From: Physcomitrium patens
Taxonomy: Eukaryota; Streptophyta; Bryopsida; Funariales; Funariaceae
Length of the DNA stretch: 64,000 nt
Assembly (NCBI RefSeq): GCF_000002425.4
Contig: NC_037254.1
Location: 13,461,756-13,525,755, forward strand
Reading direction: 5' to 3'
Notes under the pieces: model-generated
The model's database searches: none
What the model was told of the DNA's origin: nothing
The model's input: the letters and a program-made list of their open reading frames with translations, nothing else
Part shown: piece after piece, positions 45,900 to 58,640 of the stretch
How positions within the stretch are numbered: position 1 is the stretch's first letter
How the letters are laid out: each line of letters begins with the position of its first letter
Translations under genes and position numbers: made by a program

Positions 45900-48800
45900 A
45901 GCACAATTTTTTTAATGCTTCCAATACTTTTGTCCATCTTTGCCTTCTATCAACAAAATATAATTAAATAATACATTCTTTATACATAGAATTGTATATC
46001 ATGTCTTAATATCAAGTATTATAGATACTTCACATTATAAATACACATAATGTTTTTTAGAAAATCTTTGCAATTGAGGTTGTAAGCTCCACTACAAATG
46101 CAAGTATATCATAAAGTATTGCAATATTGAATAATAGATAAGTTTTTAATAGTCCTAGATAAGTTTTCAATAGTTTTAAAGAACTTTATTTGATCATGTA
46201 GACATTGAGTCCAAGTATAAGGATCATCTAAGTCTCCATTTAGAGTTAGCTTTTCATGTATTGAGCTAGGTAGAATTGACTCTTCTCCATACAACAACTA
46301 GTAAGGACTATAAGATATTAAAGATGCTTATTTATTAAAACAATAATCTATTGCAATCTATGGTAACATCAAGTTTCAATCACAATAATTGCCATGTAAT
46401 AATCTATACTTTCATAAACTATGTTTGATAGTCTAAACAACCCACTCAACTAAGCCATCTGTCTCAAGTTGATTTTTAGATATGGTATAATAATCTATCA
46501 AAGCTTTACTATATAAAGCTTCAAACATCCTAAGAAACTCTCTTCTTTGATCTGTTAAGACTTCAACACATACTCTAAAACATATCAATAGTCAATTAAA
46601 GAAAGCCATAGCTGCCAATTTTGAAGAGTTTTGTAATAAAGCCACAAGTTCAATTTACTTGCTAAAATATTCTACCATCACCAATATATATTTAGTTCTA
46701 CTTGACATAATCATAAGTGATCCAATAAAGTTTAAAGATAAAAAATAATATAAATTCATGATAAGTAACGACTTCAATTGAGATAATAAGGTGTTAAAAT
46801 TTGATCTAATTCAATCACATACTTTATATCAAGAAACATATGTAGCCACTTATTGATACATACTACTCCATCAACATTGATTATATAATATAGAATGTAT
46901 CTTGTACACTCCAAAATATTCATGTTCTTCATTTACTTTGCATATTAAGGATGTTCTTTGATTTGGCACTGAAATTATGTGCCTAGTTTTATTAGGCCAT
47001 GTATAAAATAATAAATATTTCTTCTAATAAAATCTTATTATTTATCAATTAATCCTATTAATTTTTATATTAGAGATAGCTGAAAGAAATGTGTCTTATT
47101 AAAACTTAAGTAAGATTGCAAGATCTTTCCATACATTGCTAATTATTTGATTCTTATCTAATATTTTATTTAAATTTTGGTCAAGAACCATAATTATAGA
47201 ACTTGACATTAAATTCAAGTATGTGGCTATATACCATCTAGAAACTATTTCTTAATTAAAATTTCCATGCCACCAAGCTCCAATTAAGTCTTTTTTTGAA
47301 GGATATGGATTATAAAAAAGTCTATTAGCATCCAAATTAGTAATGTCTATCAAATGCACAACCTCAAAGTCATATTTTTAATTCAAAAAAGCCCATCTTA
47401 CAAGTTTATTAGTAAGCTTGTCTAACTCCATAAACTACTTTAGAGGTTGATGGTTAATTACCAATATAAAACTTTGATCATGCAAGTATGATCAAAAGTA
47501 AGATATGACCCAAATTATTGTCAAAGTTTTTTTTCATAAAATGAGTAATTTGACTCTGTATATTATTAATTCTAAAAGCAAATGCAATAACATATTCCCA
47601 TCTTACATCATTCTTTTTTACTAAGAGTTCTCTCATTCCTATTACACTCTAATCTATGTGTAATTGAAAAGGTCTATTAGCATTCAAATATTGAAGTACT
47701 AGAATTGAATTCAACTTTTGCTTCAATATATGGAATGCATGTTATTGCTTACAATTCCAAGTCCATGATTAATTTTTATCCATGACAATAGTTTAAAGCT
47801 TAGCAATAATACTAAAGTTTTTAACAAACCTTCAATAGTACTTTGTTAATCTTTAAAAAGCCTTCAGTTATAAATATCTCTTAATATCAAGATTTTTTGT
47901 AAAGTATCTACCTTTGCTTGTTTTACACTAAGAGTTCTTGGAATAATCATATAATTCAAATATGGTAATCATTCATGAAAGAATTTATACTTTTCATGAT
48001 ATAAGCATAAACTCCATTGCCATAATTACTCAAATATTTCTTGTAAATACCTCATATGATCTTCTTGGATGCTATTAAAAATGATAACATGATAAATGTA
48101 GCATTTAATAAATGACAAGTTAGATAAAACTTGATCCATCACTTGTTGAAACTCAATTGGTGACTTTTTAAGATCAAATGAAAGAAACTTGTAATAATAG
48201 AATTAATCTTTTTTATCTCAATTAATTCTTTAAAATTCTATTTTTATCTATTATTTAATAAATAATAATAATTGGTAATAATTAGATCTTAAATCTAAAG
48301 TATTGAATACTTAGAAGAATCTTATTACATCAAATAATTCTTATAGAATTAGAATTGGATATTAATTAGATTTAGTCTTACAATTAATTAGATAGTAGTC
48401 TCTATATATCCACTTCTTTGTCCATTAGAAATGTTGATAAAATATAGAGTGTCTTTCAAAAACAAATCTCGTGAAAGAATCTCTTGAGTAATTATTTTTT
48501 CTAAAACTTTAGCCAAAATCCCAAAGACACATTGAGCTTGTAGTTCATTAATTGCATGCCTTTGTAAGTAAAAAAATAAATCAGATTTTTCAACCTTAAT
48601 AAATTTAAGATCCACTATCCTTTGATTATTGTTCTTTGATCTCAAAACACTAACATAGTCATGAAAATGCTTTTGAACACTAAGGCATATGCCTAAAATC
48701 CATATTAAAATATTGAGGTCTATAATCTAACTTATGAAAAAATAATATTATCATTTAATGAAATCATAAGCAACTATGGTACTAATTAAAAAGTCCATGA

Positions 48801-48930
48801 TATGCTCCTTTTCATTTGCATTAGGTTCTTCATAGATTTGTAAATTAACATCCCAAACCAAAATAGGTCCACATGTTCAAAATACATATAATACTTGAAA
48901 TGTTAGAAATGTTCTATAAGGTGCCTCCAT
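45900..48930 (-). mobile_element. Decayed Ty3/Gypsy internal fragment I
   Basis: No LTRs are visible. On the minus strand from right to left: 48388-48645 (ATG-started 85 codons, LQRHAINELQAQCVFGILAK and LKDTLYFIN), an RNase H trace near 47680 (FQLHID, stop, SVIGMRELLVKKND; compare LHTDWSxxGxGAVLxQ) and an integrase end at 46109-46297 (LYGEESILPSSIHEKLTLNG, DLDDPYTWTQCLHDQIKFFK). Order fits Ty3/Gypsy pol of a lineage nearer D than A-C. Copy E starts at its right side, so E may have inserted into it. Confidence 0.55.
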
Positions 48931-49068
48931 CTTATTAATCAAGGCAAGAAGAGGTTCATTGATCTTTGTAATAAATAAAGAAATTTGATTATCATCTAAG
49001 ATAATATCAACATAACATTTAAGATGTTATTCAATTTTAAAAAGTACTTTTGTAAGTACATGAGATAA

Positions 49069-49623
49069 TGTCAAGTATCAATAATATATATCTATTGTAA
49101 TTATTACTTAGATGATATAAGTAAGTTGAAGTAAGTAAAAATAGATTAATTTCATAATATCTTTTAGAGAAGCTTTTTAGGAGCTTTTTAGATGTTGTTT
49201 TGATTTTACATGTATTTGTAGTTGATTAATATGCTAAAAACTTGATCAACAAACTAACCATGTACCACATGTGTTGATAGCTTGCAAAAGAAGCTAATTA
49301 TGTGGTATCCATATAAAAAATTTGTCTTACAAATTAAGATACATATCATACAAAGTCAACACGTTTTTGGAGGTCTTATAGGACATCACCACATAGATTC
49401 TAGATAGATAGTATATATAGAGGCAAGAATGAAGCCTTTTTTATTCTTATCAATTCTTTTTTTGCTTCTAGTCCAGTTTCAAGAGTCTTTAATTTTTTTG
49501 TCTTTTAACAATAGCCATTGCAATTTTCTTTATAATATACATATTTTCCTATTTTTATTTTATCATATTTTTTTGAGACAGTCTAATTTATTATTTTCTT
49601 TTATTAAGTTCTTGTTCTTGATA
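49069..49623 (+). repeat. 5' LTR of copy E
   Basis: 555 bp from TGTCAAGTAT to TTCTTGATA, the complement of the B LTR. The AGTATATATAGAGG (TATA) block is at about 49410-49423 and the GAAGCTT block at about 49155, decayed. Confidence 0.8.
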
Positions 49624-49643
49624 GATTGACAAGAATATACTTA

Positions 49644-49655
49644 TAATATCATAGC
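49644..49655 (+). other. Primer-binding-site-like sequence, copy E
   Basis: TAATATCATAGC matches 9 of 12 bases of TGGTATCAGAGC, with two of the three differences G-to-A. It starts 20 bases after the LTR edge. Stem-loop relatives with GATTATTCC and GATTATCCTC cores follow at 49676-49745. Confidence 0.4.
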
Positions 49656-49862
49656 TTTTTCTTTTCATGATTAAGAGTAGATTATTCCTTTCTTTTTATG
49701 AGACTTAAGCACATTAAGAGTTATAGATTATCCTCTTCTTAACTGATATTTTTTTTAAAAAAATATATATATTTTTATTTTCAAATATTCTCTTTCATTT
49801 GTCTTAAGCAATATTAGACATTTTTCTTTCTTTAAGTATAATTATAGCACAGCTTTTTAAAA

Positions 49863-50830
49863 TGAAGAGAGCAAGGGCAAAAATGCAAGAACAATTGAGG
49901 GAGTTAATGCTTGTAATGTATCAACTCAATTTACTACTATAAGGAGCAACAAGAATGGCAAAGGGTAAAGATATAGAGATGATTGGAGCTACTTCAGTAT
50001 CTATATTAAATCATATTCTTTCTCCTATAATAGAATATTCTTTCATTTTTTGAAAATCAAATATTACATTGTCCAAGAATTTTGATGGAATAAGATTTAA
50101 GTTTCAAGGATTTAATAATTAAGTAAAACTTGTGATTGAACTTCAACTCCAAAGCTATTCAATTCGAGGATCATAAGTTAGATTCATTAATACACTCTTT
50201 TTAGGTTCAATATTATCATGATTTTCATCTTTTTTTGAACAATGAGATCTAATATTGGATAATTTAGAGGCTTTTTTGGCAAATTTTTGATCCATGTATG
50301 GAAAATATGATACAATTTTTATTCCAATTAATAAGATCTATATTTTATAACAAAGCAATTGATTGGTAATATTATATGTTTCACAATTTTAACAACTTGT
50401 AATTGATATCAAGTGGAATGATGCTATATTTATTAGCCAATTTTCTTTCAAATTATAATATGAGATAAAAAAATTTATGCTCAACTTACCTAATCTTCAA
50501 ACATTGAATCAAGCAATTCACTTTGTTGTAAGGTATGAGAATTGATTTTTTGAATTTTGATCTAAGAGTTGTACAAATATCCCTCAATATTACTATAATT
50601 CAATAACAATGTCAACATCTTTTCAATACATATATTTAAAAGTAGAGGATATGCAAATTGATGCAATATGTTTCAAATTTTTTAATGAGAAAGAAAAGAC
50701 TTGTTGTCGTTACAAAGAATTGTGCTTGTATTATAGAAAATCTAAGCACACCACTCAATATTATCCTAAGAAGTAACACAACTATAAAATAAAAAATATG
50801 ATTGTCAAAGAAAATAGTATGTCAAAAAAT
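49863..50830 (+). pseudogene. Gag of copy E
   Basis: It starts MKRARAKMQEQLRELMLVMY, then a stop after QLNLLL. The capsid region and a decayed zinc knuckle near 50700-50770 follow with stops and shifts. Confidence 0.6.
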
Positions 50831-50966
50831 AAGTTTGTCCAACTACAATAGAAACTATGTGATTGGAATCTTATATAATATCTAATAAAGATCTTATTCT
50901 TTCTTCAAATTTTTTTTTTTTATAATAAATATTAATTTAAAATCTAAACATCACAAAACCTTTGTC

Positions 50967-51293
50967 TTGTTAGATTTAGGAGTCTCAGCATGTTTCTTAG
51001 ATAAAGAATTTGCTAAAAGATATAGCAAACTTTTAGTGAAGAAAAGTAAACATGTTCATGTAGAAGTCATAGATGGTTGTTCATTGCCTATAGAAAATAT
51101 TATTCATGAAATCCTTCCTATAGAAGTAACAACTAATGGTCATAGTAGCTTTGTAATTTTTAATATCATTAGATCTCTCTCTAATCCAATTATTTTAGAT
51201 TTATCATGGTTAAAAAATTATAATTCAAAAATAAATTGGATTTCTTGTAGTCTTGACTTTTTTGAAAGTGTAACTAAGAATATAGTTGATTAA
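50967..51293 (+). pseudogene. Aspartic protease of copy E
   Basis: A 108-codon piece begins at the active site: MLDLGVSACFLDKEFAKRYS, where DSGA has become DLGV. It continues VHVEVIDGCSLPIENIIHEI, TNGHSSFVIFNIIRSLSNPI and LDLSWLKNYNSKINW. Loss of Ser in D-S/T-G suggests inactivity. Confidence 0.75.
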
Positions 51294-51539
51294 GTAGAAA
51301 GTAATAAGTTTAGTATAATTAAACTTATATTTGTAGATGTAAGAACTTTCTTGCATGCTAAAAAAGAAGGATTACCTTGAGTTATTTATATTGCACCCAT
51401 TTCTAATAGTGAAAAGACTTCAAGTAGCATTCCAAGCTAATATCAAGATTTTTAAGATGTATTTGAGAAAAAAATGGAGATATTCTATCAAAACATTGTT
51501 CCTAAGACTGCTCCATTGACCTTCAAGAAAGAGCTTAAT

Positions 51540-52500
51540 TATCATTTGGACCAATTTATAGTTTATTACAAAATGAATTGACTGAACTCAAGGAGTATAT
51601 TAAAGAAAATCTAGCCAAGAATTTCATACGTCATTCTAAATCTCTGATAGGAGCTCCAATTCTATTTGTGAAGAAAAAAGAAAGATCATTACAAATGTGT
51701 GTTGATTATTGAAGACTCAATAAAATCATCATCAAAAATAAATACTTGCTATCTTTAATATCAAGACTTCTTGATCAATTGAATCAAGCTAAGATCTATA
51801 CAAAAATAGATCTATGAGGAGCATATAATTTGATATGCATAAAAAAAGAAGATGAATAAATTTCATATTTTTTAAATATTACAAAAACTAAAAGATATAG
51901 AATCCTATGCTAAGATAGAAAAATATATATTCCATATTACTCAAGTTTAACTTTTTAGGATACATCAGTTCAAATGATGGATTTATGATAGATCCTAAAA
52001 AAGTTCAAACTATTATGGATTGGAAGATCTCAAAAATGATAAGAGATGTTTAATTTTTTTTGGGATTTACTAACTACTACCAAATCTTCATTAAAAACTT
52101 CTCTCAAGTTGCAGTTTTACTTATATGTTTGATTTATAAAGACAAACTTTAATGGAATCAAGAAACAAAAGTAAAATTTGAAGCTTTGAAGATAGCCTTT
52201 ATTTTTACACAATCTTGTATTGTGTCAACTTTTCTAAGTCATTTTTTATAAAAATAGATACATCAAACTTTACTATAGGTGATGTTCTATCACAAATAGG
52301 AGCAAATAATAAATTCCATCTGGTTGCTTTTTATTCTAAGAAATTTTCAGCAATTGAGATTAACTAGAAGATCTACAATAAAGAGCTTTTTGTAATTGAG
52401 AATTCATTTTAAGAATGGTGTCATTATCTAGAAAGCACTTATAGTCCAATTATTATATATACAGACTACAAGAACCTCGAGTATCTTATATTGGCACATG
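51540..52500 (+). pseudogene. RT and RNase H of copy E, catalytic part deleted
   Basis: [40 protein letters not shown] and NQAKIYTKIDL are visible, separated by stops. After KKEDE (about 51857) sequence jumps to the FHIFQILQKLKDI-like segment, so roughly 200 bp including the YLDD box are missing. RNase H follows: FFIKIDTSNFTIGDVLSQIG and HLVAFYSKKFSAIEIN. Confidence 0.65.
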
Positions 52501-52899
52501 TTTTGAATTGTTGTCAAACTTATTAAAGTATGTCTTCATCAAAATTTGATTTCATGATCACCTAAATAAGGTTTGTCAAATGCCCTTTCTAGTCATTCTT
52601 ATTTTGTACCAAAAGAAAGAGATGTATCTTTTTATTAATAAAAAACAATTTTCTTGAAACCAAAGAATTTTTATCTTCAAGCAATAAAATCAATATTGAC
52701 TGTTGATTCAATACTTATTAAATAAATTCAATTAAATATGTCCTTTAATCTTTTTATTTATAATTTCAAAAACTATTATTTTAAATTTTATGATCCTTCT
52801 AAGTTAAAGTTCAAAAATAACCTACTCTATTTTAAAAAATGCCTATATATTTAAGAAGAACAAGCACAATTATGTGTTCTTTAAGCACATCATGATTTT

Positions 52900-54145
52900 T
52901 TAGCAGCCAAAATTTTTGGATACAAGAAGACTTTAGAACTTATATTCAAAGATTTTTGGTGGCCAAAATATAGAAGACAATGAAAGACTTTGTCCAATCA
53001 TGTGATATTTGTTCAAGGTCAAAAAATCCTCATCATTAACCCTATGAATTTTTTTATCCATTAACTTTTTTAAAAAAACCATGGTCTTTTATTTCTATGG
53101 ATTTTATCATGGATCTTCCAGTCTAAGATTTTTATGAATCTATATTCGTGATGGTAGATTATTTCACTAAGATGGTATTTTTTATACCATGTACAAAAAC
53201 TATCACAAGTAATGAAATAGCTAAATTTTCCCTTGAAAATATCTATTGCTATCATGGATTACCTAAGGATTTTATATTGGATAGGAGAACTCACTTTGTA
53301 TCAAGTTTTTAGATTTTTTTTTTTAAGATTCTAAAAGTGGACATAAAACAATCTTCAATTTTTTTATCTTTAAACTAATATACAAACAAAGCGTGTAAAT
53401 TAAGTTTTGAAGTAGTATTTGAGATGTATTATCAACTATATATAAGATGATTGGACAATTCTTTTGCCATTGGCAGAGTTTGCTTATAATAACATAATAC
53501 ATTCTTCTATATAATAAATATATTTTTTTACTAATTATGATTATCATCCAAAATTTGATGTTTTAGACTTTTCAAAAGTTGATAATCTTATAGCAAAAGA
53601 TTTGGCAAATCATTTATTTGAGCTACATACAACAATGAAGGTGCAACTATAAGAGACTCAAGAATAATAAAAGAACAATGTAGATGCTTATCAAAAGGAA
53701 CAACTTCATTTTCACATTAAAGATAAGGTATAGTTACTTTGTTGTAATATTAAATCTATTTTTCGTTGTGATAAGTTGGATTATTATAAATTTGGACCAT
53801 TTTTTATTTATAAATAAGTTAATTTAGTTGTTTATTAATTACATCTATTAAAGTCTATAAAAATCTATTGTATATTTTATGTGTTTCTTTTACATCCATA
53901 TAAGACAGTGAATATCTTAGAAAGAAGAAAAATACCACCACGTCTTATAAAAATAGATAATAATCAAGAATTCAAGGTAGAAGAAGTCTTAGATTCAAGG
54001 CAATGCTAACATAGGTTGGAATATCTTATTTATTGGCATAGATGTAATATTAGCAAACATACATGAAAGCCAACAAAAAATCTTATAAATGTAGTAGAGA
54101 AGGTCAAAGCTTTTCATCAACAATATCCATCAAAATTAAGATAAA
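52900..54145 (+). pseudogene. Integrase and chromodomain of copy E
   Basis: The integrase core is spread over three frames (52940-53560). The chromodomain is clearer at about 53935-54140: FKVEEVLDSRQC, stop, HRLEYLIYWHRCNISKH, stop, KPTKNLINVVEKVKAFHQQY, PSKLR and stop. Two TAG/TGA codons replace expected codons (the second a Trp). Confidence 0.7.
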
Positions 54146-54312
54146 AGATAGTAAAACTTTGCTATAAAAAAAACATAATATAGGAAAGATTGTATTCTAC
54201 CTTCTATCCTTCTTTGAAGTTTTTATATAATTGTGGCATTAAGGAGATGGAGAACTAACAGCCAATAGATTCAACTCACGAGCCATCATTTCTTGACTTA
54301 CCAGTATTGTGA

Positions 54313-54686
54313 TGTAACACAAATAATAAGAACAAAAAGATAAAAAAAATTATCCTATTATAAAAGATTTTACTTCAAATATTGTAGCAAATTATTTTAG
54401 AAAATAGATAATAGTAAAAAAAAATATTAAAAATAAAAATACTATCTTCGTACAAAGTAAGCTTCTATTTACTTTATAAGACCATAAATAAGAAAAAATA
54501 AGATAGATTAGAAAAATAAAGAATATGAATATATGTAAGAAGACGTTATGAGTCGATTTTAGTAAAAATTAATTCAAAAAAACAAAAATTGATACCTAAA
54601 GAGGACTGATTATCAATTTGAGTCAAAATCAAATCTTAAGGCACAAAATTGAACATCCATAGAAATTCTAGGATTTTTTGGAGATT
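54313..54686 (+). repeat. D-family LTR fragment (D2)
   Basis: It aligns with the reverse complement of the D LTRs: AGCTTCTATTTACTTT, GATTAGAAAAATAAAG, CAAAAATTGATAC and the GTCAAAATCAAATCTTAAGG block. It starts TGTAACACAA and stops where the H LTR starts. Read as the 5' LTR of a plus-strand D-type element inserted in E and then cut by H. Confidence 0.6.
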
Positions 54687-55287
54687 TGTGGTTGTCATTT
54701 TACATATTCTACAAATTCATTTCAGAATAAACTTATAGAGGGGGATTCAAATACAGAGAAAGACTAACCGCATGAGCTTATATGTTAGAGTTACATAATT
54801 AACCATATTTCAAACTATTAAAATACCAAAGAATACTACAATGCTTTCTCCCACTAGTAATACTCCTTCTTCAACTGATAACAATAATGTACAATCTTGC
54901 ACTCTCAAAAGACCACTCAAAATACACAAATTCCATCTAACACAAAAAATAATAATCTTTCACTCCAATTAATCTCACTTCACATAATTTCTGTAATCAT
55001 GGACTTTTTTTGTCAAAACACATACAACTCTCAATTAACAACAATCATAATCTTCTATCAAGAATTGATCTTTTATAGAATTTGATAACAAACTTCTAAT
55101 ATTTTTTCATAATAATTCAATCACATAGTACTCCAATTACATATTCAATATCTTATAAATCAATCTTTGATTTATTCCACAAATTCACTTCACAATATTT
55201 ATAAACTATCCATTATTCTTCAACTACAAAGAAAATAAATAGAACAAAGAAGTAGCACCAAGCTTACCATGGCTCATGACTATCACA
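54687..55287 (-). repeat. 3' LTR of element H
   Basis: The left edge is set by identity with 63980-64000. The right edge is estimated at ACTATCACA (55287), giving TG...CA ends and the purine-rich TTGGAGGAGCTAGAC on the minus strand as a possible polypurine tract. About 600 bp. The other LTR is almost wholly outside the window, so the right edge is uncertain. Confidence 0.55.
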
Positions 55288-55564
55288 GTCTAGCTCCTCC
55301 AATATCTTCTTCAACTTATGCTTTACTTTTGAAATTCCAAATTCTAACCATCATTCCCTAGTTAACCATTTTTTATAACTAATTCAATCATTTGACCTAT
55401 TGAATTGACAATTATAGGACTGATTAAACTACTTTATCCATATCTTACAAAAACAAATTTCTACCCATTCTACATAGTCCCACTCCAAACTGTGCAATGT
55501 CCTCGTAAACATAGAATTGATACATATCTAAAAAAAAACTTTTTAATAAAACTCTACAAAATTA

Positions 55565-57268
55565 CTATTCCTTTGGCCCACCTAATTGATCAACTTCTAT
55601 ATTATCCGTTGTTGGTTCCACCAATTCTTGTTCCAAATGCAAACCCTCATTCTCCTCCAATCCTTCCATTGGCTCCTTTCTCAACTAGGCTGAAAGATCT
55701 TCATTATACTCTCTCAATTCATAGACTTGAGCCTCCTATTTCAAAATCTGAGCATCTTTTAATTCCAATTGATGTTGATACTGACTCATCCCTTTTAGAA
55801 CTTTGAAAATTGATAACATTAATATTTGTGACTAACCACTATTGACTAAATCATTTGCCAATTTTGTCACCTCAACATTCAAGGCCTCAATTTTAGCTCT
55901 CAACCGCTCCATTTCATATTTGTATTGATCACTCAATATTACTTTTTCTTGTGCTAATAACTCTGCCATTTTTTGTTGTGCTTGCAATTGACACTTGACT
56001 TTCTCTTATTCCAAATTCTATGTCTGACAATTCTAGAGTAATTCTTCCCATTGACCTTTCACGATCTATACGATGCATTCTATTTCTTTCATCCAAGCTT
56101 CATGTTTTTCTAAAAACCTCTACTCCAATGTCAACTTGGACTCTATATTCTCTTGGATGATATATTTTTTTTCTACAATTCTTTGGTTTTGCTTCAATAT
56201 TACCTTTTTACTTGCCTCCATTTCCTGTATGACATTGCCCTCTGCATCCAATGCTTGTACCATACAATGTATTTGTGAAATGTACTTCAATAAAGTATTC
56301 TTAAGGTATATGCCTTTCGATAGTCAGCCTTGTAGAAATACCAACTGATTGATATTTAACAGAATCGAGACTTCATTCTCTTCCTCCATTGCCAAACAAA
56401 TCAGAGCTGATTTTGATACAACTTCTGAAATTACCTCTTATGCCAATGTACAATTAGATTCTCTAATTTCATGCACTATATTCCTTAAATTGGGAGTCAG
56501 TGCCAATAAATTCCATTCACCTTGTTGAGGTACTCGCAAAGTTATATTTCTCTCCATTATTGGCATTGCTTGACTTAATGTAAATGCAATCACTACATAT
56601 ACATAGTTGGAACAGATCAACACTATAAACTTCTCTATTTTGCACTTGGCTCCTATTTTTGCATAAATACAAGTTGCTACATAAGCTACCTAATTGAACA
56701 CTATCCCTTCAAGCATCCCTACTACTCCAAATAATAATCATCTTGACATATATATGATGTGTCAATATAAATCTAAATGCCTCAACACAAAGGATAACTA
56801 TTTCATGAGCTTTGATATAATTGTCTCAGTCATCTATCAACCTTAGTTCTTCTCAAACGATGACATTCTACCTTTGAAAAATCTTCCTAGGTTGAAATCA
56901 CTTGATTCTTAGACTTCCATTGCAAATTTTCTAATTGGAAGATACAACTCCTTTTCTAGGATCTTCTCATCAATATCAATAATATACTCTTGTACTACGC
57001 TCGATCCATCTTTTGGATCATAGTTTGTGATGTATTCTTCCACTAATCCCCCATTAATTGATGGCAAGCTATTTGACCTTTGCAAGAACTGAAACACTTG
57101 CGCATTTTAAAAATCTCGTATTCTTCTTAGCATCCAACAGAGCTTTAATTTCATAAGCTCCATATTAGTAACAATTACTATGGATGGTGGTCCCAAATTG
57201 TGTTTAGCTTTTATATTTTGTCTACTTTCTTTTATGTCAGTAGTTCTCTTTGTACTTTCAATTACCAT
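55565..57268 (-). pseudogene. Extra ORF downstream of pol in H, coiled-coil C-terminus
   Basis: One minus-strand frame of 568 codons runs from an ATG at 57268 to a TAG at 55565, with about 18 internal stops but no frameshift that I found. N-terminal half: MVIESTKRTTDIKESRQNIK, GPPSIVIVTNMELMKLKLCW, MLRRIRDF, AQVFQFLQRSNSLPSINGGL, YDPKDGSSVVQEYIIDIDEK. Middle: hydrophobic LLFGVVGMLEGIVFN and FIVLICSNYVYVVIAFTLSQ, possibly membrane or core helices. C-terminal third: heptad-like acidic coiled coil, KVKCQLQAQQKMAELLAQEK, YEMERLRAKIEALNVEVTKL, ending EENEGLHLEQELVEPTTDN. No known family recognised. By position it could be env-like or an accessory protein. Confidence 0.65.
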
Positions 57269-57539
57269 GTCGCACACCCTTCCAAGCTCTAATCGTCAAT
57301 ACTACTCTCCAGTATTCTCGAAACACAAGAAATTATAACATAGAAAAATAACAATAGAATGCAACACCACAGAATGACCTTAAATGGTTATCCCACTCCT
57401 ATTCCTTTATCTAATGGTCATAACGACAACATGATATCCATACTGTCTACTCCTCTCGCCATCCTATCTGACCTACTATTAATTACATCTCTAACTATCA
57501 TTTTAGTTGCTTCTACATTCTAGTCTATCTATACCAATA

Positions 57540-58640
57540 ATTAAAATCTGCAATTACTTTTAAGTATAATATAGCCTTAAATGGTTCTTGTTAATATATG
57601 TAATAAATTGATATCCTATAAAATCTTCCAATTGGACTGATCCATTGAAAAATCCTTCAACCACTTGATACAAATCATGCTACCAGACTTGAAATTTTTC
57701 TAAAAAATTATTAAAATGATTATCATAAAATAAGACTAAATCATTGGACATAAAGCTCATAGATCACAATTTACTATCATAGTAACTCTTCTATCATTTT
57801 TGAGTAGTTTCCATCCTTAAAAGAGCAATAGCTCAAATTTCATCTAATTCTTCCAATTTCACCAACCGGTAGTACACGGGCTATTTATCACTCAGTCGTT
57901 TATTCACTACGATCCGTAAACTTTGGACTTCCAATTCAATAGGTAAGATCACTTCTTGCCCATAAATCAATTTGAATGGGATAGAATTGATTGTCACTTT
58001 ATACATTATACAATACGTCCATAAGGCTACAAATAATTTGATATCCCAATCTATGCCTACCTCTAAAATAGTCTTAGTTAATATCTTGCATAAAATATCG
58101 TTGATCTTTTTTGTTTATCCATTGGCTTTAGGATGATATAGAGTTGTTTTTTTATACTTGATCTCATACATATCTATCAAAGTTGTAATTGTAGAATTAA
58201 TGAAATAGATTCCATGAATATTAACTAATTCTTTAAGACACTGAAACTGAGTGATAATATTCTTCTATAAAAATGTGGCAATAGTGTTTGCATTATCATG
58301 TCTTGTGGCAGCAGCCTCTATCCATTTGGTTACATAGTCCGTAGTGACTAAAATATACCGTTTATGTCCATGTCTTCACGTTCGTACAATTGATCCAACA
58401 AAATCAATTCTTCATTTTTTAAATAGTGCTTGGGCCAAAATTAGTACTAACAGCATGGCAGAAGTGCCAATTGGTCGACCAATTCTCTGACATGGATTAA
58501 ATCGACAAACATATTGGTATGCATCTGAAAACAATGTTGGCCACCAATATCCAGCTATTAAAGCTTTTCGAGTAGTACTATCACCGGCAAAATGTCGACC
58601 ACAACTATTCAAGTGGCAGCCATCCAATATTGACTGTACT
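57540..58640 (-). pseudogene. Integrase of element H
   Basis: 58412-58627 gives the zinc-binding N-terminus: CHLNSCGRHFAGDSTTRKAL, GYWWPTLFSDAYQY and FNPCQRIGRP. Reading on: IDFVGSI (first Asp), YILVTTDYVTKWIEAAATRH, ELVNIHGIYFINSTI (second Asp position changed), YHPKANG, stop, KKINDIL (Glu position Lys). The C-terminus, YGQEVILPIELEVQSLRIVV to about 57540, lacks a chromodomain. Catalytic residues are lost. Confidence 0.7.

Larger units (their letters stand above)
49069..54312 (+). mobile_element. Chromodomain Ty3/Gypsy copy E (plus strand), interrupted
   Basis: 5' LTR 49069-49623, then Gag, protease, RT, RNase H, integrase and chromodomain to about 54130 and the start of the post-pol region. 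Homology stops at about 54312, where a D-family LTR begins; the 3' end of E would lie beyond 64000 if the insertions are simple. Gag is of the B type. Heavily decayed. Confidence 0.8.

Noticed and set aside
55405..55806. 133-codon plus-strand proline-rich ORF
   Set aside because: It is the shadow of the acidic coiled-coil frame on the minus strand, which is continuous with the upstream extra ORF of H.
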